Of a stretch of 64,000 nt of DNA, positions 24,788 through 37,520 are shown piece by piece. This DNA comes from Sycobia sp. Sy_11. Taxonomy: Eukaryota > Arthropoda > Insecta > Hymenoptera > Epichrysomallidae. The position numbers and the translations under genes were made by a program. Where the stretch lies: positions 1,404,501 to 1,468,500 of the forward strand of contig JACCIC010000018.1 of NCBI GenBank assembly GCA_018907035.1, written 5' to 3'. The notes below the pieces were generated by a model that had not been told where the DNA came from, did no database searches, and saw nothing but the letters and a program-made list of their open reading frames with translations. Position 1 is the first letter of the stretch; the number at the start of each line of letters is the position of its first letter.

Positions 24788-24842
<55 letters not shown>
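24788..24842. repeat. (TA)n microsatellite
   Basis: About 55 bases of pure TA, preceded by impure TACA/TATA sequence. Confidence 0.95.
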
Positions 24843-24846
<4 letters not shown>

Positions 24847-25080
24847 TAATGCAGATATACATGAAATGCAGGCATTGTAAATAAAATGTATAATCTACTC
24901 GAAAAAATCGCAAACTCTTAATTCTTTAACTGGCCTGTGTGACATAATAAAAATCGGCACGCATGCATATATAGCTATGATATAAACAACCTCTGTCTTC
25001 CAAGCGTACGATATTAATATGATATTATTATAATAAAAAAATTTTAATGTGTACATATATATACGCACACATATTCATTA

Positions 25081-25100
25081 TATGTATGTATGTATGTATG

Positions 25101-25133
<33 letters not shown>
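25081..25133. repeat. (TGTA)n then (TA)n microsatellite
   Basis: About six TATG/TGTA units followed by about 28 bases of TA. Confidence 0.9.
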
Positions 25134-25137
<4 letters not shown>

Positions 25138-27800
25138 TATTTCTTGTGTACATACGATTCTCTTACCCGTATGTAATTATATTCTATAAAATAACAAAAA
25201 TTATTCTATCTAACTTGTATTCGTGATCGCATATTATTTTAAAATTATTGTCGTGAATTCATGAATATTATAAATTATTATATAACCAAGAACGAGAGAC
25301 TTTAACAAAATGTTATTAATGTAAAATTTGTACGATATTTAAATAGCTCATTTGCCAAATCGATTGTTTCCGTTATAAAATAAAGAATTGTTGCAATGCG
25401 ATAAAATGGCCATATGTATTGATATATAAATGAATGAATTTTTACATTCAGTGGTACTATAGTTCCTGTTGTTAAGGGAAAAAATTTTCTTTTTCTTTAA
25501 AATTAACATGTTAGGCACTATTAAAAAATGCATTCACGCTGAAATTGAGACAAAATTAAAAATCGGGCGTGCATCCGATTGGCAAGTGAACTATTTATTT
25601 ATCCACGCTGAGACAATGTTATGGCAGTCAAGTTCTTAACTAAAATTTGATAGCTGAGTAAATGAGTGGATCGCTTAAACGCCTGTTTATCGAGACGGGA
25701 GAGACCATTTTTACCGACCGAGAGCTCTACTGTTTCATATAATATGGGCATTAAATTATTGCGAATTTTAGTTAATTATGCCATTTATTTACGTTTACTC
25801 TAGGTTTCTACAAAGTTTCGTAGATATACGTTAAATTTTGGAAGAAATGAGAACGTTTTTTAAATGTTATTTATAATTTTAGATTATGAAATTTTAAAAC
25901 CTTCTCATTTACACAAGGCTTGAGGAATCCGCTCAAAACTTTCCATTGATCTAAAATAGACGTAAATAACAGGAATGATTGATTCAAAATTTTCAATAAT
26001 TTAATATTTATATAATGTATTCTTTAAGACAGGGCAATTTATACTTAATTGCCGTATAAGAGCAGCTCGGTCGACCGACATCCCCTTATTGACAGTTCTC
26101 AGAGAAGTAAATAAAATATTTACGAATTTGTATTTCATATTTCTAATTACTCGTCACGAAATATTAGAATCAGTATAATATTTTCTATTTTTTGAAATTT
26201 TTTAAAAACCACCTCTTTCTAGGCGTTGCAATGTCGCTCTAAAACTAACGTTTTTTTTTTTAAGTCTCATAGTTATAAGTTGTTTTCTTCGTTTAAGGCG
26301 GGGGGGGGGTGTCATCAAAACTCACTGTGAACAGTTATTTTATTATTTCCATGAAATCAATATTTTTATTCGAATTTATAAAGCTGCGTTCATTTTTTTG
26401 GCGACGATTTCACCTCCTTGGAGCACGTTCGGGTTGTTTTACAAACGGTTCTTACAACGGTTAGTACACAAACGATAAGTACTCCAATCTATTTTTTATG
26501 ATTAAGCTGATAAAAAAATGTGAATAATGGTTATGTTCATTGGATATTTTGAAATTCTTTAATTTTTCCGACTTTCAAATCACGAAGTGGAGGGTTTTTT
26601 TGGAAAACTTGTAATAAACAACAAATGATGTTCGGTTTAATTTGAGAGTAAGTAGACGATATTCGTGCATTTTTCCCACACTCTTCTGTGAACTGCGGAT
26701 AGTCAAGCGAAAAACAGGCTATTTTTTCGATCGCTCTTCATTCGTGGCATAAAATTCGTTTAAATATGTTATATACTCGCATGCATAGTGTGGGCTAGAA
26801 AAAAATTTGTAATGCGAGCGGCACAAAAAAACAAGAGACGAACAAAGTATCGCGTATACACGTATACAACATTATGATAATGTATTTTATGTCTATTCTA
26901 TTAAATTAGAATTTCGAGTCAATTGAACAAATAAATAAAGAGGTGAATTGTTTATAAGTAAAGTTAACATTCTCCATTTCGTACGAGTACAATTAAATTA
27001 AACTTATTAATAAATGAGGCGAAAGCGTATAATTGTATTTTTATCCTTAGAAGTCAATATTTGACAACGTTCTCCTAACTTTTCACCAAAGTATAAAGAA
27101 GAGCAAAAGAGTGTGAATATAAAAAAGATGTTACAGTAAGTTTATTAGTGCGTTGTTGTTGTTGTTGTTTTGCGCTCAAACATACGTTGACGTATAATGG
27201 GAATGGAATTATAGAAGGAATTGACGAATGAAAACTTTCGTGGAAGCCCTTAATTCATAATAATAATAAAAATAATAATAATAATAGTAACATAATGTAT
27301 ATCTGTAAAAGCGTTTTATTGTCTTATATTATATCGCAGATAAACGCATAAGCCGCAAGCGCTCTGCTGATAAAAGTTTCAGATTCCATATAATACTGTC
27401 CAATTTCTTCTTACTATTACAATATACACACACATATATATATAATACATACCGCAAATTAAATCGCATAACAGAAGGAAGATCGTTTATAGGTTGTAAC
27501 GAGCGCGAGTTTGCCCACATATATTATAATACGGAATGTTATAGACCTATTATATTGTGTATCTGTAACGTTTTTGCCCGCAACGTTCGAGCGTAATGCG
27601 CGTATAATTACCGGCATCCCGCACGTTTTGCAGAGTGGCGCGAAGCATCCACGTTTGAAATTATTGTACTGCGCACGGATTGAATAAAGGCTGTTAAAAG
27701 AAATAAAGAAAAAAGAAAAGAAAAAGAGAGAAAAGAAAAAAAAGGCGTGAGTAGAAAAAAAAAATATATATATATATAACTGTTGAGGATTTGATGTGTA

Positions 27801-27870
27801 TACACTACCCATGTTGCACGCGTACAATTCACACATGTGCAGGACACCCTTAAGAATAGAGGCATAGGGC

Positions 27871-27906
<36 letters not shown>

Positions 27907-28371
27907 AGAGAGAGAGGGGGGAGAAGGGGAGCGTCTATTATAGAACGGAGAAGGGAAATCGCGGGTCGCGCCCGACAGAGATACATCCGGAGTGCAGATG
28001 CTGTTTTTGGTGCAGGACGCGCACGCGCGCGGCTAGAGCGTGAAAAGTACATCCAGTCGCACTACGGCGCGCGCCTGTGTGCGTTATGCGCCTTGCGTCA
28101 AAAGGTTCTCCGCCTTTTGCGCAAACTTCGCCCCCCCTCCCTCTCTTCACACACACACACTCTCTCTCTCTCTCTCTCTCGCTCTCTCGCTCTCATTCTC
28201 GCTCCAGACCTCCTCTCGCGCAGGTATTGTTAACCGCACGACGTCCATTCACGCATATTTCGTGCGACCGCGAACCAATCGGGCATTGTCCCGTATTGTC
28301 CTATTACAGAGTGGTCATTGTGTCTCTCCGTTTCTATGTCTATCTCTTTCTGTCAACAGGCCGGAACCCAA

Positions 28372-28436
<65 letters not shown>

Positions 28437-28680
28437 ACGACGAAAATCTCGAGTCCTTTTGGCGCACTGTGCGTTTCCTCCTTTTTTCTTCGACACGCGG
28501 CGCGGGAGGATTAGAGGTGTACGCAGCCAATCACGGAGAAAAATCTCGCGAGATCGAAGTGATGATTAAAAAAAAAAAAAGCTCGCCCCAGAGATTCGAC
28601 ATTCACCACGACAGAGAGCCTCTGAGGAATTTAACGAATATATATAGATTATTATGTAGGGAAAGAGAGGGCCGTTTTTA
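27801..28680. other. GC-rich island with GT, GA, CA, CT and TA microsatellites
   Basis: GC- and CpG-rich against AT-rich flanks. Tracts: GT/GA at 27871-27916, CA/CT at 28149-28194 and (TA)n at 28380-28432. Several overlapping open frames in all phases here arise from the repeats and GC content. No homology to a known protein is visible, so I read the block as regulatory or non-coding. Confidence 0.5.
28380..28432. repeat. (TA)n microsatellite
   Basis: About 53 bases of pure TA inside a GC-rich island. Confidence 0.95.
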
Positions 28681-29032
28681 AAGCTATGCGTTTTCTCTGT
28701 CTATCAGTATATGGGATGTTTTACGTTATAAAAATGATTTTTTCCCCCTCTTATAATTATATTGATTTAATTTAGTTTGTTCAAAATGACTCATTATTAT
28801 TATTATCATCATTTACTAGTAATAAATATAATTATAGTATTGATATATAAAAGATATAGATCTATAATCATTATTATGAACAAATAAGATTTTATTGCTT
28901 GCGAGCGTAGGCTCTGATGTTCGCCTACGGTGTCAGCTGATGAGAGTCCACCGACAGTTGAAATAATATTGTTGATAGTGATAATTTGGTTTATATTTTA
29001 TGGATTAAGAAATAATTATCGTTCATAGTTGA

Positions 29033-29269
29033 ATAAACATAACTCTGGGAACGCCATACGGACCAGTTTCAGAAAAGTATCCCCAGACACGTAATTGTGC
29101 TCCAAGTTATATATTTATGCAGCGTTTTTGTTCTTTACCTCGTTTGGCCCAAGTGATATTTCTGAAGAAAAAGTCCATCATTCCATCGTGGGGTCTATCG
29201 AAGCATCGGCGACCTGTATAGCTGTGTTCGATTACTTCCTTCGATAGATTTTTACGAAAATTTACACAC
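29033..29269 (-). other. GC-raised exon-like island, open on both strands, unidentified
   Basis: Stands out from AT-rich surroundings and looks like coding sequence. On the minus strand a frame runs from an acceptor-like ATAAG at about 29270 to a donor-like CGAG|GTAAAG at 29139-29138. It includes SYTGRRCFDRPHDG and FFFRNITWAKRG, with dibasic pairs RR and KR; unspliced, it ends in TAA near 29115. On the plus strand 62 codons are open from 29033 to a TAG at 29219-29221, including LGTPYGPVSEKYPQT. I recognise neither peptide. It may be an exon of an unannotated gene, a decayed gene or transposon fragment, or chance. No start codon or partner exon can be assigned. Confidence 0.3.
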
Positions 29270-30920
29270 CTTATATTTTAGTTTTTTTGTTGAGATGCTG
29301 ACTACGAATGTCTTAAATAAAATTTTGGCTGAAGACCTCCCTCTTCTCTTAAACCGATCGTTGATCCCTCGACAATGCACAAAATTTAAAAATATATTTC
29401 GGAATCAGAAGAAAAAAATCCCGACATATATTGATAAGAATTTTGAAAAAAATATTTTAAACAACAATCATAAAAGTAGTAAGAACGCATAGTTTCTATT
29501 TTATACTATGTTTACGTGGAAGCGATATTTATATAGATCTTCCGGATGTAGATATTTCGATATTTCACCGCACGGGGTCCATTGAGTCGACGAATCCCTG
29601 ATGTATCGACACTATTGATGGCTAATTGTAGATTCAGAATGTTTATTTTCCTTATTAAATTAAAAATTAAATTATTGTGTAAAAATTTATTGAACAATGC
29701 CATACATTGGTAAGATGTGTTTTTCAACACTTTTTAAATACTGATCAATACACCGCGAATTTCTACCGAAAGCTATATTATGCTATACATTTGTAAGAAG
29801 CACCCCAAAAAAACACAACTGCGCAAAATTTTTCATAAATAATTTTCAATAAAAGCACATTTTCATATACTAATTTAAATGCACTCATAACGAAAATAGA
29901 CCTGTTGGATTTTTAAATAATTTCAAATCTTTTATACTTTTGTACGCCGTATGTTTAACAATAAAATTAGGTCACGTGTAATGGTACTGATGAGCCCAAC
30001 AATTTACATTGGGTGAAACGTACACTACATTTTCTCTTCTTTTTATTGTAAATTTATATCGAAATCTTGCTTATTATAAATATTTCTTATTCTTTACGCT
30101 GGGAAAAAAATTGTAGACAGTAGAGGCGACTAGTGTCTCGATAAATTTGTCTTTAACAATATAAATCGTAACCCTCCCCGTCAACGGTGTCATATTTTCA
30201 AATTATATACGTTTTTATGAAAATAGAACCTGGATGTGATTTACAGCCAGGAACCGCGGTCCAGACGCTGGTATATGTAGACCAGAAAATATGTATCTAA
30301 TGAGACTAACAACTTTTGAAATTTTGAGAATTGAAATTCCGCGATAGTCATTACGAGAGTAAAACAATTTAACGTTATGAAATTTTTTGAATTTAGAGAA
30401 CATTTCGAAGATCAAACGCTGCCATATAAGATCGAATAAAAATAAAACTTACGAAATTTGTTAAAATTCATCGCAAATAACATGCAATCGAACTGACACT
30501 ATATTACAAACTGAGCATTCTTATGAATAGTCGATAAATTTAATGAGGCTAAATATACTATATTAAATTTTTATCATCGTCCGACAAATCTCGCATCGTT
30601 CGATTAATCTTCATAGTATACGTTTTTTTTTTTTTTGTAAATAATTTGAAATGGATCGGACTATGTTCGAATTTTAAATATAACCTAATGTCCGATAGAA
30701 TATCTTCTGAAGAGTTACCACAAAATTTAAAATGTACTTACGTCGGCACTTGTAAATTAAACTAAGAAATATTTTTATCTTGTAATATAATTACAAAGTC
30801 TGTAAGATCTACAGCAATATTTCTTAGTTTTGAGTCAAAACGATATTAATATTATTATTTTAAGAAAGAAGCTAGAGCAATAGATGAAAATTTCAAATTA
30901 ACCTTCCGCGACAAATTTAT
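29270..30920. other. AT-rich intergenic stretch
   Basis: No recognisable gene. Short minus-strand frames at 29512-29730 and 30215-30415 include modestly GC-rich codon runs (for example SGLHIPASGPRFLAVNH near 30230-30280, followed by a CAG|GTTCTA donor-like site). Evidence for exons is too weak to call. Confidence 0.4.
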
Positions 30921-31308
30921 CTGTTGACGAAGACAAAAGATTTTTCTCGTATTAACGGAGTGCTTATTGAAAGACTACTTGAGTTCCCTAGGCCTCTGTG
31001 CGAAGACACGGCCCCGTACACGCGACGCGCTCGTTCGTCTCCTACCCCCCTCGCCAACCACCCTCCCCCCTACGCCGCTCGACGCTGCGCGATGTCCAGG
31101 CATGGCTGCGAGGGGTTTATACGAGGAGGTGTTGAGTGACTCCCATGTCGGCTCGTTATCCCGGGGCGCCCCGGCGTTATCCGCAATTACCTCCCAAAAC
31201 AACCCCTTAGTTTATAAATTATAGGTCGGCCGCGAGCCCCTCGGCGGGAGCGCCCCCTCCCCCATCCTCTTGGCTCCTACGTACTCCCTGTATATATACA
31301 CTTCACAG

Positions 31309-31350
<42 letters not shown>

Positions 31351-31755
31351 ACATCTGTTGTCGTCGCGCGGGCGAGCTCTACCGATCCCGTCGCCCATAT
31401 CGGCCAATTATATTACGCAACGATCCCTCCTCGTCGCGCGCTTACATGCATTTATACACACACACACATACTCGATGATCATTTCGTTCGCTCGCGTCTC
31501 GAACTTATCGGCTTATAAATGCGCGCGCCCCTTTGTATACGAAGCTTGTAAGCGTATAATCGTGGTGCCCATTGAGCGTCCTCGAGACTCTTCCCTATAA
31601 TATGCATATAATGCTCTTTCGGATTTAATTAACGCGTCGCCTAGGAGGGGGCGGGGGCGAAATGATGAACTGCACGAACAGTTTATTATTACTTCGTTTT
31701 TTTGGGTATCGGGCCAAGACGAGGGCGCATGAATATAAAGATCGTCATCATTATA

Positions 31756-31757
<2 letters not shown>

Positions 31758-31801
<44 letters not shown>
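31758..31801. repeat. (TA)n microsatellite
   Basis: About 44 bases of pure TA. Confidence 0.95.
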
Positions 31802-31816
<15 letters not shown>

Positions 31817-31951
31817 TATAATATTTGTTTTGCTGATAATTCAAGTTTTACGCGTGTATCCGCAATTTTGAAAACTTGGCTGACCCCTGATGGTGAGTGC
31901 ACCTTATGCGCAATTGATGCTCTTTCTCCCCCCCCTCTCTCTCTCTGTCTC

Positions 31952-31954
<3 letters not shown>

Positions 31955-31997
<43 letters not shown>
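31955..31997. repeat. (TA)n microsatellite, preceded by a C/CT tract
   Basis: About 43 bases of TA directly after a polypyrimidine C/CT run at 31926-31951. Confidence 0.95.
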
Positions 31998-31999
<2 letters not shown>

Positions 32000-32148
32000 T
32001 AGATTTTTTAAACTCGTTTAAAAATGCTTACGGCCGACAAAATGCAGTGATAAATGAAAAAGTTTCTGATTTCTCACGAAGCACGCAGAAATTCTGGGTA
32101 TAAGCGCAGACTCGAAAGAATTCGCATTTTATATTAATTTTCCCACGC

Positions 32149-32149
<1 letters not shown>

Positions 32150-32201
<52 letters not shown>
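32150..32201. repeat. (TA)n microsatellite
   Basis: About 52 bases of pure TA. Confidence 0.95.
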
Positions 32202-32202
<1 letters not shown>

Positions 32203-32305
32203 GAGTGCAGACTATGAAATGGACAATTTCATTTTCTAAATAAGCCGCAAGAAAGGAAGTAGAACTCTACAGTTTTAGAACTAGACTGTAGAGGGAGGGA
32301 GTGAA

Positions 32306-32312
<7 letters not shown>

Positions 32313-32369
<57 letters not shown>
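32313..32369. repeat. (GA)n microsatellite
   Basis: About 57 bases of pure AG on the plus strand. Confidence 0.95.
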
Positions 32370-32372
<3 letters not shown>

Positions 32373-32655
32373 CAAACAGACAGCACCAGTATTTCGAGTT
32401 AACTTGTTCTGATTTTATAATTATTATTCGCGGTATTTTTTGTTTAAACGCGGTAAGCACTCGGCCAAGTCAGCGCTTCTTGTACACAATTGAAAGAGTA
32501 ATAAAAAAAAGAACTAAAAGAAAAAACTTGGCTGATTGTTATTCATGCGCGATCGTATGTGCGACGCGTCGCTCGTATCATCGTCCTATATGTAGGTAAT
32601 ACGAGTGCTTTATACATTTTAATTTAATAGCACGGTATATAATTGGAAGACTTGT

Positions 32656-33981
32656 ACAGGGTGTTTCATTTTAATCGACCACCCCGAACAAATTTTCTGG
32701 GCGAGCTACAATGGAAAAGCGTCTAATACAAAAGTTGCAGGGGACCAGGGGAGGTAATAAGCTCGGTAATAATATGCAAGTAATTTTCTTCTGAGATTTG
32801 GAGATCAAAGTGATTTTTTTTTTTTAGTGAGACTTCTATTTTTGATACTGGATTTGAAACAAGGGGACAATCTCGCAATTTTACGTAAAAAAGATAAATT
32901 ACAAATGTTAATTTAATTAATAATTATTGTTACCTGGTGTTTGATATTATTTACAATTCTTTTATCTTCCAATTAAAGTATAATTTTTTACTCTTTACTT
33001 CGATTTATTTACAATTAAACGTTTCAAAATGCTGCTGATACAAAGTACTCTAGTAAATATATTTATCGGCCCGACAGACTTTTTTTTATATAAACTAACG
33101 ACTCTATGATGCTGGTATTATTTTATAGTAAAGACCAATCTGACCGTCCCAAAAACTTTCAGTATCTGAGAGCTCAGTTTTTCTTATTTACCCAAGTTTC
33201 AAATTTAACTTTTTGTTTTTTTTATGTTTATCCATTAATTCTTTTATTAATGATAATGTAATGAATGAGTTACATATAAAAGGATTATTGTAAGATCTTC
33301 AAAATACCGCGGAAATTAAATTGACAAGAAATATTAAAATTGTTTTTCGTGACGTAATGATGGTTCAGATGGCGCTCAGAGGAAAAAAACTCGCAGATTA
33401 CCAATTCTTAAATAAATTAGTATCTTAGAAATGTAAAATAAATATTTGATTCAACGAATCTTCTACATTAAAAAATTTGACGTCTTTTTGACATAACTCT
33501 ATAGAAGGTTATTACTATATAAAAGACCAGTAATCATATCAAGAAAGTATCCACTTTGTTAATGAACGAGTTTTAATGATTCGAATATTCATTTTATATA
33601 GCTATTGATTAAAGAACGTTTAGGTATTCTACTATTTATTAAACTATAAGTTAAATTACTCTTAGCGCTACCTTCGCTACCATGATATCACGAGCAGCAA
33701 TCTTATAATAAAAAACTACAAATTTTTATATATAGTTTAGTTTTATCTTCTTTTACGTAAAATCTTTTTTCTCGTTCAGGCTCCGAGTTGAATAATAAGG
33801 GTTTTTATTTAAAAAAATCACTTTGATTTCTCAAGGACCTTAAAGCTACTTTTCAAGCACAAATTCACGGGTATTATTACGTGCCCACTTCGCCGCCTAT
33901 GGTTTTTGTCTTTAAAGATAGTCTATATCGAATCTCGTCGTATGCAGTTATTAGGGATGACTGATTAAAATGGAATAATGC
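32656..33981. mobile_element. Non-autonomous element with long terminal inverted repeats (about 1.3 kb)
   Basis: The left end reads ACAGGGTGTTTCATTTTAAT. The right end, read on the other strand, carries the matching CATTTTAATC at 33972-33963. Inside each arm the 17-mer ATCAAAGTGATTTTTTT occurs at 32804-32820 and inverted at 33827-33811, at nearly equal distance from the ends (137 and 145 bases). The arms are therefore about 165 bases long and moderately diverged. The interior has no open frame of note, so the element looks like a MITE/foldback derivative that relied on transposase in trans. No clear target-site duplication is visible. Confidence 0.65.
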
Positions 33982-34059
33982 ATACTGCATACAGTGTCCA
34001 TGCAATTTACCCAAAATATATCGACAAATCACGGTGAGAGGGAAAAAAAATTTTAATTA

Positions 34060-34800
34060 CACAATATAGAGTTTAAGGGGTTGCGTAATAGTACTCGTCA
34101 ATTTCTACTCGAAAACTGATGCACCCACTGATAGTGATCTTAAACATGACCGTAGGATAATGTATTAAAGTCAATTCAATTTTGTCAATTGCAATTTTTA
34201 ACGTTCCAAAATAAACAGGGTGGAAAGACTACGATTAGATATGATCTTGGGTCAAGGTCGTGTTTAAGAAAGTAATCGATGCATCCGTGTACAGCTCAAA
34301 ATTTTATGGACTATATAGGAATTGATGAACTCGTACAGTTTGAAATTCTATAAACTGAAAGAAAAATATAAAATGCAAAAATTGTATGTTTCGTAAAGGG
34401 GTGATGCTGACTTTGACCATGATCTTCACCTAGATCTTAGCCAAAAATTTTATATGATCATTAAATTTTTCGCTCTTTCCTTTTACGAGATCAAAAGTCG
34501 GAGTTATCATTATAAACATCTAATTGGCTTTCAAATCAGCGTCATCCTTGATTTTAAAATCATGATTAAGATCCCTATCTGAACCAAGCAATTTTTTTAT
34601 TATATGTTTCTACCTTTAGTTTGTAAAGGTCCCGAAACGTATGTATGCATTGATTATGGGAGATCTTCCACATGACCTACATTTCGACCTTGAGCTGAAG
34701 TAATATATAATCTGAAAATTTTCCGATCTTCTTATTTTCGGGATTCAAAGTGGAGCCTTGAAGACGGTTGCCAGCTTCAATGGGTACCGTCCAAATTCTA
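34060..34800. repeat. Cluster of diverged inverted repeats
   Basis: A left arm at about 34115-34160 (GATGCACCC then CTTAAACATGACCGT) matches, inverted, a right arm at about 34240-34302 whose complement reads GGATGCATCG then CTTAAACACGACCTTG. Similarity continues outward (CGTCAATTTCTA against CATCAATTCCTA). A second pair lies at about 34400-34440 (GATGCTGACTTTGACC) and, inverted, at about 34515-34545 (GATGACGCTGATTTGA). Probably remnants of a palindromic repeat family inserted in or beside each other. No coding potential. Confidence 0.5.
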
Positions 34801-35433
34801 TAATTTTTATATGTTTCTAATTTTTAATAGGAATTTTTATAGGATTTCAAAGCTTTTTTTCGTCTCCCTTACTTTTTGAAACGCTGCATGGATTGTTGAT
34901 CATGAAATGGTCTATGGATATAACAATCAGAATCGTTTAGAATACGAACTCTGGGTAAATAGATATGGCTGTTTGAGTAATGATTATCAGTATCATTATC
35001 AAAATCAGCTTCTTTAATGCACCCGGCGAAGTCTAGCCCCTCTTACACCGAGAACGAGCTGACGTTCGATTCATTATAACTTTATATTGTACGTGAGTTT
35101 TGGACATCGGTACACGGGTTCTACATCCACACGGTTCTACGAGCTCCGATCGTATCGGCCAGGCGCGATATCTTCATTCGGTATAATGACACGAAAGGGG
35201 ACTGCTTATTAGGCCGATGGTCGCGCAACAAAAGAAGGATACCCGCCAGGTTGGCGCGGAGAAGGAAGGAGCGTTGAGGGGGAGAGAGATAAAATTGGAC
35301 GACGATGATGCATGCCATATAGTGTCGCTGCGACATCGGTATTACATGTCGCGCGGGCGTTCGCCGTATTATAAAGACAAATTGTGCGTGCGTGGTCGAT
35401 GGTCTTGATGTATAGATATATATGTATACGCAA

Positions 35434-35439
<6 letters not shown>

Positions 35440-35487
<48 letters not shown>
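35440..35487. repeat. (TA)n microsatellite
   Basis: About 48 bases of pure TA. Confidence 0.95.
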
Positions 35488-35490
<3 letters not shown>

Positions 35491-35650
35491 TGAGGTGAGG
35501 AGAAAGAGATGAAGAGGGAGGGGGAGATAAAGAAGGGACACCGTTAGTCGCGTTGGTGTGTGTGTAGATATATATATATATATATAGCGGTGGTCTCGAT
35601 TAGCCCCTCTGGCGACCGTTTCGCAGGTGCGCAACCCGTAGGCCACCGCG

Positions 35651-35653
<3 letters not shown>

Positions 35654-35701
<48 letters not shown>
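35654..35701. repeat. (TA)n microsatellite
   Basis: About 48 bases of pure TA between GC-rich flanks. Confidence 0.95.
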
Positions 35702-35704
<3 letters not shown>

Positions 35705-36001
35705 GGATACAGTCATTAGGGCGACACGTTTGTCCCCGCGTAATGACGAAACGTGAAATTGGAGACACGGGGCTCTCTCTCTTGTCCAGTCTGCCTCCCT
35801 CCCCCCTTCGTTTTTCCCTCGCCATTCCTGGGAGACATCCTATATAAATGGAGGTGGGATTTGGTCGGGACCGTATGGGCGAGCGTACGAAGCAAGCGGA
35901 CAGAGGCAGCAGTTCATTATGTGTTGTATGCATACATGTAGTCATTTGATGTACATGCCAAATTTCACGCTCCGGGCTCGCAAAAATCTTTTTAGACCAG
36001 A

Positions 36002-36004
<3 letters not shown>

Positions 36005-36047
<43 letters not shown>
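36005..36047. repeat. (TA)n microsatellite
   Basis: About 43 bases of pure TA. Confidence 0.95.
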
Positions 36048-36049
<2 letters not shown>

Positions 36050-36180
36050 CGCCACATGCCATACAGGGGTGTCTGGCGGGCTTCGTGTGGTTCGGGGTGA
36101 ATGGTTGGTCCGCTTGGTGGGCAGTGATCAAGAGATGAGGACCAAATATGAGGTCAAATATAATTAAATATTACACATTA

Positions 36181-37133
36181 TAATGCGATTTTCATTGGAT
36201 TTTGTTGTGTTCGGAAACAGAGCAAAGGATTGGCATAAGTGGATGTCTTATTTGGAGTATTTTATATTAAGTGACTGCTATAATACAAAGCATAATGAAA
36301 GTATTTTTTTTTTTTTTTTTGGAAGATTTTTATTTTTAATATTTTCAACACAATATTGAGGTGTTCTTTGTAGTAAACTAATTTTTCAATCTAATATTAG
36401 AAAAATAAATTTTAGACAATGAATTTTCATATGGAAACACTTTGACAGACAGAAAATATACCGATAGAATAAGTTGTAATTTGATTCCTGGTGATCAGAG
36501 TATGTTTTTAGTCTCCAATTAGCTTTTTGTCCAACTTATTTATCTGAGAATTGCGAAGAATTTCTATGGTCGGCAAGGTTTCGAGAGATTTCGAGAGATT
36601 TCATCTGTTTAAAAGAGAAAAAATTGTAACATTGATAAAATTTGTTGCGATAGACGATGAGAGGAGATACCAAGCGTTTCGTCACAGGATTGCTTAACAA
36701 GACTCGTCGACGGGGCCGATCTTCCAGAGCTTCAACACTCTCGCCACAGTATAAAATTATTCATTTAATTATCTACGTTAAAAATGACTCGCAGAGTTTA
36801 TACCAAGGGGATTTTGGTAGTAAAAAAATAAAGTAGCGCAGTTTTGTTAACGCAATAAACAGGGAAATTGACTCGTAAGATTGTACAAGTCGTCGGCAAA
36901 AATTTAGTTCAAATTCTTAATAAAAACCATTGTTTTGCGGTTGTGAAGATATACATATACACTAATAAGCTACTATATATATTTTTATGGGGTTTTCAGT
37001 CTTTTCATAAACTGCAAATTATGATTATTCAATAGTTTATTAAAAGATTGTAAGTCTGATAGGTGTAAGATTAATATAGACAAGTAGTTTACTTTATATC
37101 AGTATTGAACTAAGTGGATTTTTAAATTTAACC

Positions 37134-37186
<53 letters not shown>

Positions 37187-37300
37187 TATAGTACTATTAG
37201 CATTGATACTATGTATCAGTACAATAGAATTTAATTTGTTTATATAAATGATTTGATCGTTTCACAAGTAATACATTAATCGCCGAAAGTTATACCGTTA
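36181..37300. other. AT-rich intergenic stretch
   Basis: No gene seen. It carries a T20 run at about 36307-36326, a short tandem duplication of TTTCGAGAGA at about 36579-36602, and (TA)n at 37138-37182. Confidence 0.6.
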
Positions 37301-37459
37301 TATTATGACAATTAGTGGAAAATCGACGCGTGCAAGGTGTCGAGCTGGTTCGCGCCGCCTCTCGCTTTTGTATTTGTGCACGATTAGCCGCTTACATACA
37401 TCGGAGAGGCTTATATGGCCACGCTCGATTGGCGATCACGCGTGGCGCTTTTCGCAGCT

Positions 37460-37461
<2 letters not shown>

Positions 37462-37515
<54 letters not shown>
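37462..37515. repeat. (TA)n microsatellite
   Basis: About 54 bases of pure TA. Confidence 0.95.

Positions 37516-37520
<5 letters not shown>

Larger units (their letters stand above)
23641..27800. other. AT-rich intergenic stretch with three TA/TGTA microsatellites
   Basis: No exon recognised. Contains (TA)n at 23697-23747 and 24788-24842, (TGTA)n/(TA)n at 25081-25133, a G10 run near 26301, and short GTT and AAT triplet runs at about 27152 and 27258. Confidence 0.6.
30921..32380. other. GC-rich island followed by clustered microsatellites
   Basis: About 30960-31460 is GC- and CpG-rich. (TA)n tracts follow at 31311-31347, 31758-31801, 31955-31997 and 32150-32201, with (GA)n at 32313-32369. 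No coding homology is visible; repeated Tyr-Ile translations come from the TA tracts. Confidence 0.5.
35030..36180. other. GC-rich island with three long (TA)n tracts
   Basis: GC-rich between AT-rich flanks. (TA)n at 35440-35487, 35654-35701 and 36005-36047, with a shorter run near 35569-35586. Open frames here are repeat-driven or GC-driven, with no recognised domain. Confidence 0.5.

Noticed and set aside
27608..27865. Frame with a Phe-rich hydrophobic run, possible membrane protein
   Set aside because: The hydrophobic run is the translation of A/G-rich simple sequence on the opposite strand; no supporting exon structure.
35544..36131. Long minus-strand open frame (195 codons), and similar frames at 28040-28681 and 37877-38401
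   Set aside because: They pass through (TA)n, (CT)n or (GA)n tracts, giving Tyr-Ile, Leu-Ser or Arg-Glu repeats, and the rest shows no domain. Overlapping frames on both strands are equally open.
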